Shown here: positions 16,671 to 25,980 of the stretch, one piece after another | Position numbering within the stretch: the stretch's first letter is position 1 | Layout: every line of letters starts with the position of its first letter | Assembly: GCF_030867385.1 (NCBI RefSeq) | Contig: NZ_JAPFBJ010000003.1 | Span: forward strand, 434,001 to 498,000 | DNA length: 64,000 nt | DNA from: Sphingobium sp. DEHP117 | GTDB taxonomy: Bacteria; Pseudomonadota; Alphaproteobacteria; Sphingomonadales; Sphingomonadaceae | Reading direction: 5' to 3' | Translations under genes and position numbers: made by a program | Notes under the pieces: generated by a model | What the model was told of the DNA's origin: nothing | Seen by the model: only the letters and a program-made list of their open reading frames with translations | Database searches by the model: none

Positions 16671-17498
16671 CTATCGCAGCCCCGCCAGAAAACTTGTAGC
16701 GGTCAGCTCGAGATGCGCCTCGAGCGGAGGACGCAGCATATAGGCATGTGGCACACGGGCAAAGCTCCAGACCCGAATGAGATGCCATTCGTCACGGCGA
16801 GCATCGGCGACGGCCAGTTCATTTCGGGAAATATGGAAAGGGGTGCGTTCCCAGCCATTGGTCGTCTTGACTTCGATCAGGCGTTCACGGCCGTCAGGTT
16901 CGAAGCTGGAAATGTCGAAACCGTAGCCGTCGCCATCCTGAACCGATGTCCAACGTACCCTGCCTGCCAGATCCTCCCGGCCAGCCAATTGCAATGCCTG
17001 CCTTTCGCTGTGCAGGACGAGTTCTTCACCAGCTTTGCCAAGTGCTCGGTTGCGCGCGTCGCGTTCCGCGACATCGAACTTCCGCCCCATCGCTGCAATG
17101 AATTCAGGATCGACAGGATATGGTTCGTTGCGCTGGGTTGGCGGCGGACCGAACTGCAGGAGTAGCGCATTTTGCGGCACGGTCCGCGATGGTCGATTAG
17201 AGGGCGCCAGCCAATCCGGATGGGCGTCGAGCCATCGGAGGACCCCGTCTACCAAGGCATTCTGGAAATTGGCTGCCGGTTTGTAACCGGTGATCCACGG
17301 TTGTCCGAGGCCGAGCATGACGGCGCTGATGTTCTGGTGTTTGAATTCGATTGAGCCCCGACTGCGAGGGAGGAGCTCTTGCAGCGCACGGTTCCGTTCC
17401 GCCTTGTTGAAAGGGCGCCCCTCAATCTCCGCGCCGAGCATCGCGAAATAGTCAGCGACGACCAGATCGATCTCGGTTTCGCTCCAGGCTTCAGACAT
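16671..17498 (-). CDS. DUF3883 nuclease-like protein, stand-alone
   Basis: A 275-residue protein. The C-terminal domain shows the DUF3883 signature: LGKAGEELVLHSERQAL, then DGYGFDISSF and RLIEVKTTNG with Asp and Glu-x-Lys of a restriction-endonuclease fold, then FHISRNELAVA. The N-terminal part (EIDLVVADYFAMLGAEIEG...FKHQNISAVMLGLGQPWITGYKPAANFQ) is typical of a widespread single-gene version often found in genomic islands. It is only distantly related to 10175-11035. It is convergent with the RepB-like operon (228-base gap, no structure seen) and divergent to zorA. A defence role is likely but untested. Confidence 0.75.
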   Translation of the reverse strand: MSEAWSETEIDLVVADYFAMLGAEIEGRPFNKAERNRALQELLPRSRGSIEFKHQNISAVMLGLGQPWITGYKPAANFQNALVDGVLRWLDAHPDWLAPSNRPSRTVPQNALLLQFGPPPTQRNEPYPVDPEFIAAMGRKFDVAERDARNRALGKAGEELVLHSERQALQLAGREDLAGRVRWTSVQDGDGYGFDISSFEPDGRERLIEVKTTNGWERTPFHISRNELAVADARRDEWHLIRVWSFARVPHAYMLRPPLEAHLELTATSFLAGLR

Positions 17499-17812
17499 TC
17501 GATATTGTTAGTCTTCCGGGCCAGGTTTGACCAGGATGTGCGAGATTCGAAGGCGGACGAGATTGACCCTTGTCCGAAGCACCGCAAATCACCTAAATTG
17601 GAGGTGATCAATGCCCCCCATTGATAAAAATGCCATCTGTGGAGCAGCGGATTTACGGCTCTCAGGCCGATGAATCGAAAACCAGATGACCCCTGCGACG
17701 AATCGACCTGTTCTTGGGAGGCATATTAATCCAATCTCACTACGCGGAGATTGAACTGATCTTCCGATTCAGTGAAGCGCGATTGCGAACGAAATACCTT
17801 CTAGGGGGCTAG
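17499..17812. other. Divergent intergenic region upstream of zorA
   Basis: About 310 bases, AT-richer than the flanking genes. It must hold the promoters of the DUF3883 gene (minus) and the Zorya operon (plus). The only clear element is GGGGG five bases before the zorA ATG. No small gene with a credible ribosome site was found. Confidence 0.55.
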
Positions 17813-19771
17813 ATGAACGACATACTCGACCTGATCCTCGGCGCACTCAATATTATATACGGAGAACGCTGGGTCGCGCCGTTCGTCCTGCTTCCGATCA
17901 TGTTCGCTCTTGCGGCTTATGTGCGCCATCGCGCCATCGTCACCACCAGGCCCTATCTCGATGCAGCCCGCCGGCGAGTTCAGACACTCAAGGATGCGCT
18001 GGGAAGCGATAGTGACCCTGTCGCCGAACGCTCGGCGTTTGCCGAGAATTACATACCTGTATCAGCCGTGATGAGCGATGATCAAAAGGGGGCGCACAGT
18101 CTCGTTCTCGCATGGCGGGAATTCCAGGAATCTATGGTGGATGAGAGCACTTCCCCGGTTCGCAACACCAACCGGCCTGCTGCCTTCTTCAACCGCGCGG
18201 CACCGAAGTTGACGATGCTGACATTTGCTTCCAACATCTTTGTCGGTGCAGGTCTCATTCTCACCTTTCTGGGGCTGATTGTCGCGCTCAATACGGCTGC
18301 CAATGGCATGGCGGGACAGGACGTGTCTGTTGCGAAGCAGTCGCTCCAGGAGCTCTTGGTGGTCGCAGGCGCCAAGTTCTTCACGTCGGTCGCGGGCCTT
18401 GGCGCCTCCATATGGCTTCGTTTTGCCGAGCACAGCCTCAGTCTCAAAGTGCGCCGCGAGACCGACCTCATTTGCGAATTTCTCGAACGCGGACTGCTCT
18501 ACGTCTCGCCTCAGCGCTTGGCGGTTGAACAACTCGAGGTGCTGCGCGAACAACGCGATCAGCTCAAGTTTTTCAACACCGACGTGGCCTTGCAGTTGTC
18601 CGAACGGATCGGAGCTCAGTTCACGCAGGCAATCGCGCCGGTGACGGCATCGCTGACGGCACTGAACGACAACATGGCCTCTGTAACGCAAGGAATCGGG
18701 GCTGGTGCGCGCGAAGCCATCGAGAAGGTCAGTGGCGAGCAGTTGCGCGGCCTCAGCGAAACCTTGGGCGATCTTCGCGGGCGTCTCGATGCGATTGGCC
18801 AGGCTGTGGGGAGTTCGAGTGACGACGCTGCCCGGCAGATTCGTCTGGCTGGTGAAGATTTTGCCAAGGCGGCCAGTGATATCCGCGATGCCTTCGTCAA
18901 TTTGACCACCCAGGTCGATGGGATCGGCCAAGGTATGGCTGAACGGGGCGAGGCGGCCAACGCAGCGCAGAAGGAAGCGCTTGAGACCATCCTTGGCAGC
19001 ATTGAGGTCGCGCAAACGAGGTCTGTCACCATGGTAACGGAGATCCTGGAAGCCCTCAAAAATGGCAGCGTTAGTGCTGCAGGCAAGATGCAGGAAGAGG
19101 TGGGCAGCGTGCTCAAGTCCGGCGTGGAAGCCAGTCAGGAGACCTTCCGGATTGCGATCCAAGAGTCGGGGCAAGCGCTTAAGGACACGACCATCAGCCT
19201 AAGCCAGGCAGTCGGAGAAGCTGCACAGCAAGTCGAGAGAGCTGCAAGCGGACTTGCCCGGACCGGCGACAACGCCGAGCGCACCGCCGAGGCTATTCGA
19301 TCGGTTACCGACAACGCCCGCGTTGTGGCCACGTCGCTCGGTGATGCTGCCCAAGGATTTAGCCAAGCGGCTGGACCGGTTGCCGATGCTGCACGCTCGG
19401 TCAATCAGGCCGCAAACCAACTCGCTCAGACAATAACCGCCGATCGTGCGGCCGGCACGCAGGCGCTCGGCGAAATGAAATCGCTGGCTGAAGGGGTTCG
19501 CGCAACCCAGGACGCGGCTGGACAGGCCTGGCACGATTATCGCGCGCGTTTCGAAGGTGTGGACAGAGCGCTTTCCGAGGCCACGGAAAAGCTGGCCCAG
19601 ACGCTGGCCGACAGCCTCACTGAGTTCCGCGAATTCGCCCAGAATGTGGACCGCGAAATGGCCGCAGCAGTTGGCCGGCTCGGCAACACCATGACGCAGA
19701 TCGAAGAGTATGCGGAGTCGCTTGACGAGTACGTCGAACAAACGCGCAACCAGCGGGAGGCCGCTGAATGA
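17813..19771 (+). CDS. zorA: Zorya protein ZorA (MotA/ExbB-like channel with long tail)
   Basis: A 652-residue inner-membrane protein. Hydrophobic segments at about residues 20-37, 140-160 and 181-203 correspond to the MotA/ExbB/TolQ-like ion channel part. From about residue 210 onward the protein is a long Ala/Gln-rich coiled coil with MotA-like heptad character, reminiscent of the cytoplasmic tail that senses phage invasion. In Zorya, ZorA5-ZorB2 forms an ion-driven motor that recruits the soluble effectors. It is the first gene of a tightly overlapping four-gene operon; the stop overlaps the zorB start (ATGA). Confidence 0.9.
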   Translation: MNDILDLILGALNIIYGERWVAPFVLLPIMFALAAYVRHRAIVTTRPYLDAARRRVQTLKDALGSDSDPVAERSAFAENYIPVSAVMSDDQKGAHSLVLAWREFQESMVDESTSPVRNTNRPAAFFNRAAPKLTMLTFASNIFVGAGLILTFLGLIVALNTAANGMAGQDVSVAKQSLQELLVVAGAKFFTSVAGLGASIWLRFAEHSLSLKVRRETDLICEFLERGLLYVSPQRLAVEQLEVLREQRDQLKFFNTDVALQLSERIGAQFTQAIAPVTASLTALNDNMASVTQGIGAGAREAIEKVSGEQLRGLSETLGDLRGRLDAIGQAVGSSSDDAARQIRLAGEDFAKAASDIRDAFVNLTTQVDGIGQGMAERGEAANAAQKEALETILGSIEVAQTRSVTMVTEILEALKNGSVSAAGKMQEEVGSVLKSGVEASQETFRIAIQESGQALKDTTISLSQAVGEAAQQVERAASGLARTGDNAERTAEAIRSVTDNARVVATSLGDAAQGFSQAAGPVADAARSVNQAANQLAQTITADRAAGTQALGEMKSLAEGVRATQDAAGQAWHDYRARFEGVDRALSEATEKLAQTLADSLTEFREFAQNVDREMAAAVGRLGNTMTQIEEYAESLDEYVEQTRNQREAAE

Positions 19772-20520
19772 TCCTCGAAGAGGCGCAGGAGCTCGTCGCT
19801 GAAGAGGAGAACTACTTCGTCTCCATGACCGATCTCATGGTCGGTCTGGTTTTCGTTTTCATCATCCTTCTCATGTACTTCGCCTTGCAGTTTCAGGATG
19901 TTACCGAGGAGCTGACCGGGGCGAACAAGACGCGCACAGAAATCCTTGAGCAACTTCAGCGCAAGCTCAAGGAACAGGGCGTACCCGTCATCATCGATAG
20001 CGAAAATGGTGTCCTGCGTTTGCCCGACTCAGTCCTGTTCGACAGCGGGCAGCGCGAGCTAAAGCCCCAGGGGCGAACAAACGTCGAGCATCTTGCTGCA
20101 GCGTTGATCGATATCCTGCCATGCTACAGCGACGGTATCGCGAAGCCAGCATCTTGCCCCCAAAGCAAGCACAAGCTCGAATCGGTCTATATCGAAGGGC
20201 ATACAGACAGCGATCGCTATGCCGGAAGTGGTGGCCTCAAGGATAACTGGGACCTGTCAGTAGTGCGCGCGACGAACACCTATCGAACCCTGATCGAGTA
20301 TCAACCGGGTCTGAGCAGTCTGTGTGCTCCCAAGCAGGGAAGGTGCGACCCGATCCTCAGTGTCAGTGGCTACGGTCCGCAACGACCAGTCCCGGATGGG
20401 CAGGGAACAGAGGAGGAGCGCAAGCAGCAAAATCGGCGCATCGACCTGCGGCTGATCATGATGACGCCAGACTCCGGGGAGGCCGAGCGCGCGGTTGCCA
20501 ATCGGATCAATCGCAAATGA
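19768..20520 (+). CDS. zorB: Zorya protein ZorB (MotB/OmpA-like stator)
   Basis: A 250-residue protein with one N-terminal membrane helix (SMTDLMVGLVFVFIILLMYF). Its Asp22 sits at the position of the ion-binding aspartate of MotB-type stators. A short linker leads to a C-terminal OmpA-like peptidoglycan-binding domain (SVLFDSGQRELKPQG, YIEGHTDSDRY, GYGPQRPV, NRRIDLRL). It anchors the ZorA motor to the cell wall. All expected motifs are intact. The start and stop overlap the neighbouring genes by 4 bases each. Confidence 0.92.
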   Translation: MILEEAQELVAEEENYFVSMTDLMVGLVFVFIILLMYFALQFQDVTEELTGANKTRTEILEQLQRKLKEQGVPVIIDSENGVLRLPDSVLFDSGQRELKPQGRTNVEHLAAALIDILPCYSDGIAKPASCPQSKHKLESVYIEGHTDSDRYAGSGGLKDNWDLSVVRATNTYRTLIEYQPGLSSLCAPKQGRCDPILSVSGYGPQRPVPDGQGTEEERKQQNRRIDLRLIMMTPDSGEAERAVANRINRK

Positions 20521-21947
20521 CCTTCCTGGCAAGGCTTGCAGCGGACCCCAAGTCCCTCACTGCGCGAATGCGGGTGGGCCAGGTTGAGCCAGTTGCGCTT
20601 CGCCGTGCCGTTGCCGCCCTGGACATGCGGGAGGGAACTGAAGGAACAAGCACGGACCCGGATGTCGCCGAACTCCAGCAGCGCATTGCAAGCCTTGTGT
20701 CAGAAGATGCCTTAGACGGCCTCAGCCGCCGAGACCTGCGCGCTGGCTGCAAGGCGATCCTCCATCCGCCCCATCCACCGGCAGCCAACGAAGCTACTCG
20801 GAACGGGCTATTGGCCGTAGTTGCACGAAACAAGCGGCGAGCGGCGTTCTTTGCTGTTATCGATGCCTATCTCGATGGGTTCGCGTCTGAGGATGAAACG
20901 ATCCTTTCGCTAGCCAAGAAGCTTGAGACAATGGCCGCGACCTGGCCGTGGCGTGAGGCAGACCACTGGCCTGCAAAAATTGGCGAGTTTGCGCTCCTTG
21001 ATCCGACCCGTGCACCGCAACTACTGGCGCGGCGGATACTCGATAGCGGGAGCCACCCTCGGGACGTTTTCAGGGAAGCAGGCCTGGATACCCCCGGACG
21101 CCGTTTCGGGGGCTTGGCAGAAGCAGCGTTCCGTTTCGCATGTCGTCTCGTCATGGGAATGAAAGGGCAGCAGGCAGTCGATGGCCAGAGAACGCTGATC
21201 GCATGGGCTGCGGATGACGCGGGTAAGTTCGCCTATCAGCGGGCGTGGCCCGAATTTGTTGAAGCCAGCCTTGTCCCGTGGGAGGTGGTCGAGCCCAGCG
21301 AGGCACACAAGTCCGCACTTCTCGAGATGCTCCAGCGTTTTGGCGAGGGAGACCCGCGCGCCAAACCGGCGCGCTGGCGCACGGTGATGGACAAGGCCCC
21401 GGGCGCTTATGCGGTGCTAATGCGCTGGCTCACGCGCGCTTCAGTCCTGCAATTCCTTGATATCGTCGATCGTCTGATGCCCGATTCCGCAGCCAAGCTC
21501 ATGTGGGCGTACCGACGAGCTTTCTGGATGTCCTACTTGCTCAGTGATGGCAACGCGCCGGGAATTGACGCCGCATGGGTTGCCTTCGGCGACGAAGGCG
21601 AGCGGCTGGCCAAACGTGCTGCCAGAGAAAGTGGGGACAGCTCGTTTGCTGCCTTCGGCAAGCAACATGACAAATCTCCGCAGCACGCTGCCCTGATCCT
21701 GCAAATGGGTGATCTCACGATCGTCGATTGGAGCCACTCGGCAAAATACCAGGTATGGAAACGCGGCGATCCACGCATTCCAGAGCTCTTCAGGCCAAGC
21801 TACTCCTATGGTGCCCTCTACTGCGCGCCGATCCAGGAAAGCCATTCGTCACCATCGACCTACACCTGGCAGAAGCGGCTAGCTCAGATAATCGAGGGAC
21901 GTGCGTTCTACTCCCCCAAATCAACGTGGAAACCCAAGCGTGCTTAA
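20517..21947 (+). CDS. zorC: Zorya type I protein ZorC (EH_Signature)
   Basis: A 476-residue soluble protein in the zorC position, with ATG at 20517 overlapping the zorB stop (ATGA). Arg/Ala-rich helices occupy most of its length. The C-terminal part (LILQMGDLTIVDWSHSAKYQVW) is typical of the EH_Signature family, where a conserved Glu and His gave the name. ZorC binds DNA and acts with ZorD once the membrane motor has been triggered. Identification rests on gene order as much as sequence. Its presence, with ZorD and no ZorE, makes this Zorya type I. Confidence 0.85.
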   Translation: MTFLARLAADPKSLTARMRVGQVEPVALRRAVAALDMREGTEGTSTDPDVAELQQRIASLVSEDALDGLSRRDLRAGCKAILHPPHPPAANEATRNGLLAVVARNKRRAAFFAVIDAYLDGFASEDETILSLAKKLETMAATWPWREADHWPAKIGEFALLDPTRAPQLLARRILDSGSHPRDVFREAGLDTPGRRFGGLAEAAFRFACRLVMGMKGQQAVDGQRTLIAWAADDAGKFAYQRAWPEFVEASLVPWEVVEPSEAHKSALLEMLQRFGEGDPRAKPARWRTVMDKAPGAYAVLMRWLTRASVLQFLDIVDRLMPDSAAKLMWAYRRAFWMSYLLSDGNAPGIDAAWVAFGDEGERLAKRAARESGDSSFAAFGKQHDKSPQHAALILQMGDLTIVDWSHSAKYQVWKRGDPRIPELFRPSYSYGALYCAPIQESHSSPSTYTWQKRLAQIIEGRAFYSPKSTWKPKRA

Positions 21948-24900
21948 GCGTCTCTTCGGCAAAGCGGATCAGCCCACGTTCGCATGGCGAGAGGATGGCG
22001 ATCATCTCATCATTACTCTTGCGCAGTCAGGCAAAGAACTGCCCTTCAGCAGTTGGGCGACTGCCAGACCGGACGCTGCCCATGCCTTGAGCGAACTTTG
22101 CGCGGCAAACGACCTGGATGACGATCCAGCCGATCAACCGCTCGCCATCGGGGATGATCATCTCCGGCTTGCGCCGAGGGTGTTGGCAGGCCTCGATACG
22201 GCCACGGCTGCATTGCTGGGACTACCGGCCCCCACGCCCTTGGCGCTCGATCTCCGGGCGCAAAACCGGATCGATCAGGATGACTTTCGTCTGACCGTTC
22301 GCTGGGTGCGCCCTGGCGGACAGCCCGTGCGTGCGCAGATGAGGGGCGCGATGCTGCTGACGGACGCAGGCCCACGGCGCGTTCCCGAACCGTTGTGGTC
22401 GCTCTATTCGTCGGCGCAACCCCTGACACGCGCGCTCGAGAAACCGGAGCGCTTCGAGGCACTCGCCAGGCTGAAGGAGCACTGGCCTGAGGACCCGAGG
22501 CTTGCCGTCGAGAGCGAAGGCTATCTGCAGGACATTCGGGTTCACTATGCATCGAGCTTGTCGCTCAAGCTGAAGACTCTGACGCCTGATCGAACAGAAT
22601 TTGATCCGGTCCTGTTCAGTGCGCGCGCGATTGCTGAAGCCGGGGAAAGCGGCCAGGCGGTCGATGAAGATGCCGACAGCATCCTGTCGCCATCCACGCA
22701 AAAGCTGTTTGCCACCGATCGGTTCCGCCGCGAGAGCGAGGCACGACCGGTTTATGTGCTCAGAAACGGCGAGTACCTGTTCATCGACCAGGCGCTGCGG
22801 CCCGCGCTGAGCGCCGTGCGTCACCTCCAGGATGCGCCGGAGTCAGAAAGACGCGCCTTCGTCCTCAATCCACGAAAAGTGTTGCGGGAGACCATCGGCG
22901 AGGAGGCGTCTGAGCGGATAGGTCTTGAAGAGCTCTTCATCGAAACCGAGCAGTTTTCCGACCGCGTTGCTGGGGTGGACGTATGGCGTGCACCCGTGAT
23001 GCCTTGGATCGTCCCGTCCGAAAAGAACAAGTGGATTCCCGAGAAATTCGGGCTTCGGGTGGGCGAAGACTACTACGGGATTTCCAGCCCTAACATCGCT
23101 GAGGTCATCAAACGGGTTGATAAGGCAGCTGACGCTGGCGAGCGCGATGCCGATGTCTCAGGGCTATTAGACCCCATCGACGATGATGGTCCGCCGCCTC
23201 CAGACAGAATTCCCGTCAATGAGCAAAGCCGGGCGGCCCTGGCCAGTCTTGAGCCTTTTGCCCAGGGCCCGATCGAGGAGGGTGCGGACGAGGCAGAAGA
23301 AACTGAGCAAGCATGGGATGCTGCTACCCAGGGCAAGTTGTTCCTCGTTGTTCGAGACAATTTCGAAGAGGTTGAGTTTGCGCCGCTTGGCCTGACAGAA
23401 TCTCTCGATGGCGAACCCTATGAAGCCATTTCTGCGCCGGAGCGGCTCAACACCTCGCTCAAGCTACATCAGGTCGATGGTCTGAATTGGCTCGCCCAGA
23501 ACGCTCTTGTCGGACGTCCGGGCGCATTGCTTGCCGACGATATGGGCCTGGGCAAGACGCTACAGGCGATCGCCTTCATGGCATGGCTCCAGGATGAGGC
23601 CAACGCAGGAAGGCGTCATCGCACCCCATTTCTGATCGTCGCCCCAACTGGGCTGCTGGGTACCTGGCGTGCCGAAATCGAGAAGCACCTCCACGATCCA
23701 CAACTTGGCCCCCTGGTCCCGGCATTTGGCGGAAACCTGCGCCTCCTTAAGGACGAGGACACTTTTGGCGCGCGCGATATCGAAACCGGGAAAGCATCGC
23801 TGGATGCCGCCAACTGGCGGGATGCTGGCGTTGTCCTCACCACCTATGAAACCCTTCGCGACTACCATTTCAGCTTCGCCAGGACGCGCTTCGGGCTGAT
23901 CATCTTCGACGAAATTCAGAAGCTGAAGAATCCCGGCAGCCAGATGACCCGAGCGGCAAAGGCGCTGAATGCCGAGTTCACCCTCGGCATGACCGGGACA
24001 CCGGTCGAGAACCGGCTGCAGGACCTCTGGTCGATCATGGACGTGGTCGCGCCAGGTTTCTTGGGCGCCAGCCGTGACTTCGAGAAACGCCATCCTGCCG
24101 ATAACGTCGAAGCTTTAGCGCACCTGAAAGCACAGCTCACCGATCCGATAAAGGGTCGGCCACCCTATATGCTGCGGCGCATGAAGGGCGACGTACTTGA
24201 CGGCATGCCAGTCAAGCACGTGCATCCGCTTGAGATGACCATGCCTCCGGCCCAGGCGAGCGCCTATCGTGACCTTGTTGTCCGCGCGGCTGCTGCGGGT
24301 GCGGCTGGGACCTTGGGCAAGGGTGGGATGTTGAGCACACTCGCAAATATGCGGGGTGTCTCGCTTCATCCACTTGACCCGCGCGAAGCTCCTAACGAGC
24401 TCGATTCCTATGCGCGGGACTCGGCACGTCTGTCACAAACGTTGGCGATCCTCCAGAAGATAGCCGACGCCAAGGAGAAGGCGCTGATCTTCGTTGAAGA
24501 TCTGGCGATGCAGGACCGCTTGGCTGGGCTCATCCAGCAGCACTTTGATTTGTCCTCACGTCCCACACGCATCAATGGCGGGATACCCGGTCATAAGCGC
24601 CAGGCACTGGTTGATACCTTCCAATCCCGGCCCGGAAGCTTCGATGTCATGATCCTGTCGCCGCGAGCGGGCGGCGTTGGATTGACGCTGACGGCGGCCA
24701 ATCACGTCATCCATCTTTCACGGTGGTGGAATCCTGCTGTCGAGGATCAGGCGACGGACCGCGTATTCCGCATTGGCCAGACGCGCGACGTCCACGTTTA
24801 TCTGCCCATGGCGGTCCATCCCGATCCGGACCTCGCCTCCTCTAGCTTCGATTTGCGCCTAAACGCCCTCATCGAGCGGAAGCGCAAGTTGACTCGCGAC

Positions 24901-25692
24901 CTGTTCTTCCCGCCCGATGCCAGCGATGGCGAAATCGGGGAGCTGTTCAGGGAAGTCTCGCTGGAAAGCCCAATTGAGCCGGTCGAGGCTGACGATGCTG
25001 ACGATGCAGAAGCAGCCGAGAGCCGTCCGGAACCGACCGCGCCTGCTACTGACGAGGCAGCAACACCTGCAGCTGGCAGCAAGGATTCTCCAGCCGACAC
25101 TGAAAATCTGATCGTTGCGACGAGCGGTGCAGAGCCTTCGGAAGCAACCTCAAGGGATAAGCGTGAACGGCCGCGACTTTCGCTACCGAAAGTCGCGGCT
25201 GAAGCTCAGGTAAGGATTTGGCGCCGGTCAGCTGGAGAGCCGCGCCCAACTGAGGAAATCCTCGCGCTCTTCTCCGGGCGGCATTTGGTTCAGGTCTCGA
25301 TCCGTGATCCGTATGCCTTGGGCACCTACGAAGCCCGGCGATCTCAGCTACAATTCCTCCAAGACTTGCAGAAATGCACCATCGCTCTTGATAATGTGTT
25401 GATCGAATATGCTCCGGAGATCGACGGCGATCTCGAAGAACTCGCTTGCAGGAGAGAGTTCGGCTCGGCCTTTGCCACGGAGTTCGCCGGCGCACTGCCC
25501 AAGCTCGTTCTTGCTCGCCGGAGCAAGCGCGCACGCGATGACGATTTCCATGATCGCTTCATCGAGGTGGACGTGAGGCACTCAGGCGGTGCGGTGAAGC
25601 GCCATGAACTGACGATCGGACGAGGTCTAGAGGCGCTGTACAACCCTAAACGGCAATGCACCGTCACATATGTCCCGCCGGGGAATTATTGA
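21940..25692 (+). CDS. zorD: Zorya type I helicase-nuclease ZorD
   Basis: A protein of about 1250 residues. The SNF2-type helicase core has Walker A in DDMGLGKT (536-540 GLGKT), the DEIQ box at 657-660, TGTPVENRLQDLW (motif III) and the C-terminal motifs SPRAGGVGLTLTAANHVIHL and DRVFRIGQ. The N-terminal 500 residues are the ZorD-specific accessory part. An acidic low-complexity linker follows the helicase, then a C-terminal domain of about 150 residues. ZorD degrades invading DNA in the current model. GTG 21940 overlaps the zorC end; an in-frame GTG at 21901 is an alternative start. No terminator is evident after it. Confidence 0.9.
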   Translation: MLKRLFGKADQPTFAWREDGDHLIITLAQSGKELPFSSWATARPDAAHALSELCAANDLDDDPADQPLAIGDDHLRLAPRVLAGLDTATAALLGLPAPTPLALDLRAQNRIDQDDFRLTVRWVRPGGQPVRAQMRGAMLLTDAGPRRVPEPLWSLYSSAQPLTRALEKPERFEALARLKEHWPEDPRLAVESEGYLQDIRVHYASSLSLKLKTLTPDRTEFDPVLFSARAIAEAGESGQAVDEDADSILSPSTQKLFATDRFRRESEARPVYVLRNGEYLFIDQALRPALSAVRHLQDAPESERRAFVLNPRKVLRETIGEEASERIGLEELFIETEQFSDRVAGVDVWRAPVMPWIVPSEKNKWIPEKFGLRVGEDYYGISSPNIAEVIKRVDKAADAGERDADVSGLLDPIDDDGPPPPDRIPVNEQSRAALASLEPFAQGPIEEGADEAEETEQAWDAATQGKLFLVVRDNFEEVEFAPLGLTESLDGEPYEAISAPERLNTSLKLHQVDGLNWLAQNALVGRPGALLADDMGLGKTLQAIAFMAWLQDEANAGRRHRTPFLIVAPTGLLGTWRAEIEKHLHDPQLGPLVPAFGGNLRLLKDEDTFGARDIETGKASLDAANWRDAGVVLTTYETLRDYHFSFARTRFGLIIFDEIQKLKNPGSQMTRAAKALNAEFTLGMTGTPVENRLQDLWSIMDVVAPGFLGASRDFEKRHPADNVEALAHLKAQLTDPIKGRPPYMLRRMKGDVLDGMPVKHVHPLEMTMPPAQASAYRDLVVRAAAAGAAGTLGKGGMLSTLANMRGVSLHPLDPREAPNELDSYARDSARLSQTLAILQKIADAKEKALIFVEDLAMQDRLAGLIQQHFDLSSRPTRINGGIPGHKRQALVDTFQSRPGSFDVMILSPRAGGVGLTLTAANHVIHLSRWWNPAVEDQATDRVFRIGQTRDVHVYLPMAVHPDPDLASSSFDLRLNALIERKRKLTRDLFFPPDASDGEIGELFREVSLESPIEPVEADDADDAEAAESRPEPTAPATDEAATPAAGSKDSPADTENLIVATSGAEPSEATSRDKRERPRLSLPKVAAEAQVRIWRRSAGEPRPTEEILALFSGRHLVQVSIRDPYALGTYEARRSQLQFLQDLQKCTIALDNVLIEYAPEIDGDLEELACRREFGSAFATEFAGALPKLVLARRSKRARDDDFHDRFIEVDVRHSGGAVKRHELTIGRGLEALYNPKRQCTVTYVPPGNY

Positions 25693-25782
25693 CACGGAAT
25701 GCCCGATGCCGCGGAGTATTGACCAAATCTATAGGTGGAGTGCAAGTTATCAGCGTCTTATCCGATCTGCCCCCTGAGGCTG

Positions 25783-25980
25783 TTATTCCAGATGTCCGCC
25801 GAGTTCCTGAAAGATCCGCTTCCATGATTTCGGCGGTGTGAGGCAGACGCCATCTTCACGCACAAAAGCACATTTGTTCGGGGTCGCATTATTCTTGCAG
25901 ATGTTTGGGTTGGAGTGCCGGCAGCCCAGCGTCTGATCCAAGCTGTCGAGTGGCCCGAGGGGTCGCCTTTGATTTGTCAT
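25783..25980 (-). CDS. Small Cys-rich protein at the end of the R-M operon
   Basis: A 65-residue protein whose ATG overlaps the hsdR stop (ATGA), so it is translated with hsdR and is very likely real. Cys20, His22, Cys28, Cys37 and Cys46 ([22 protein letters not shown]) could form a zinc-binding site. The C-terminus is amphipathic ([15 protein letters not shown]). No named family was recognised. Coupling to the restriction subunit suggests a role in the R-M system, for example controlling HsdR or binding DNA. It ends 90 bases from the convergent zorD gene. Confidence 0.65.
   Translation of the reverse strand: MTNQRRPLGPLDSLDQTLGCRHSNPNICKNNATPNKCAFVREDGVCLTPPKSWKRIFQELGGHLE

Noticed and set aside
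16497..17165. Plus-strand frame of 222 codons
   Set aside because: Antisense to the DUF3883 gene, composition typical of a shadow, no family features.
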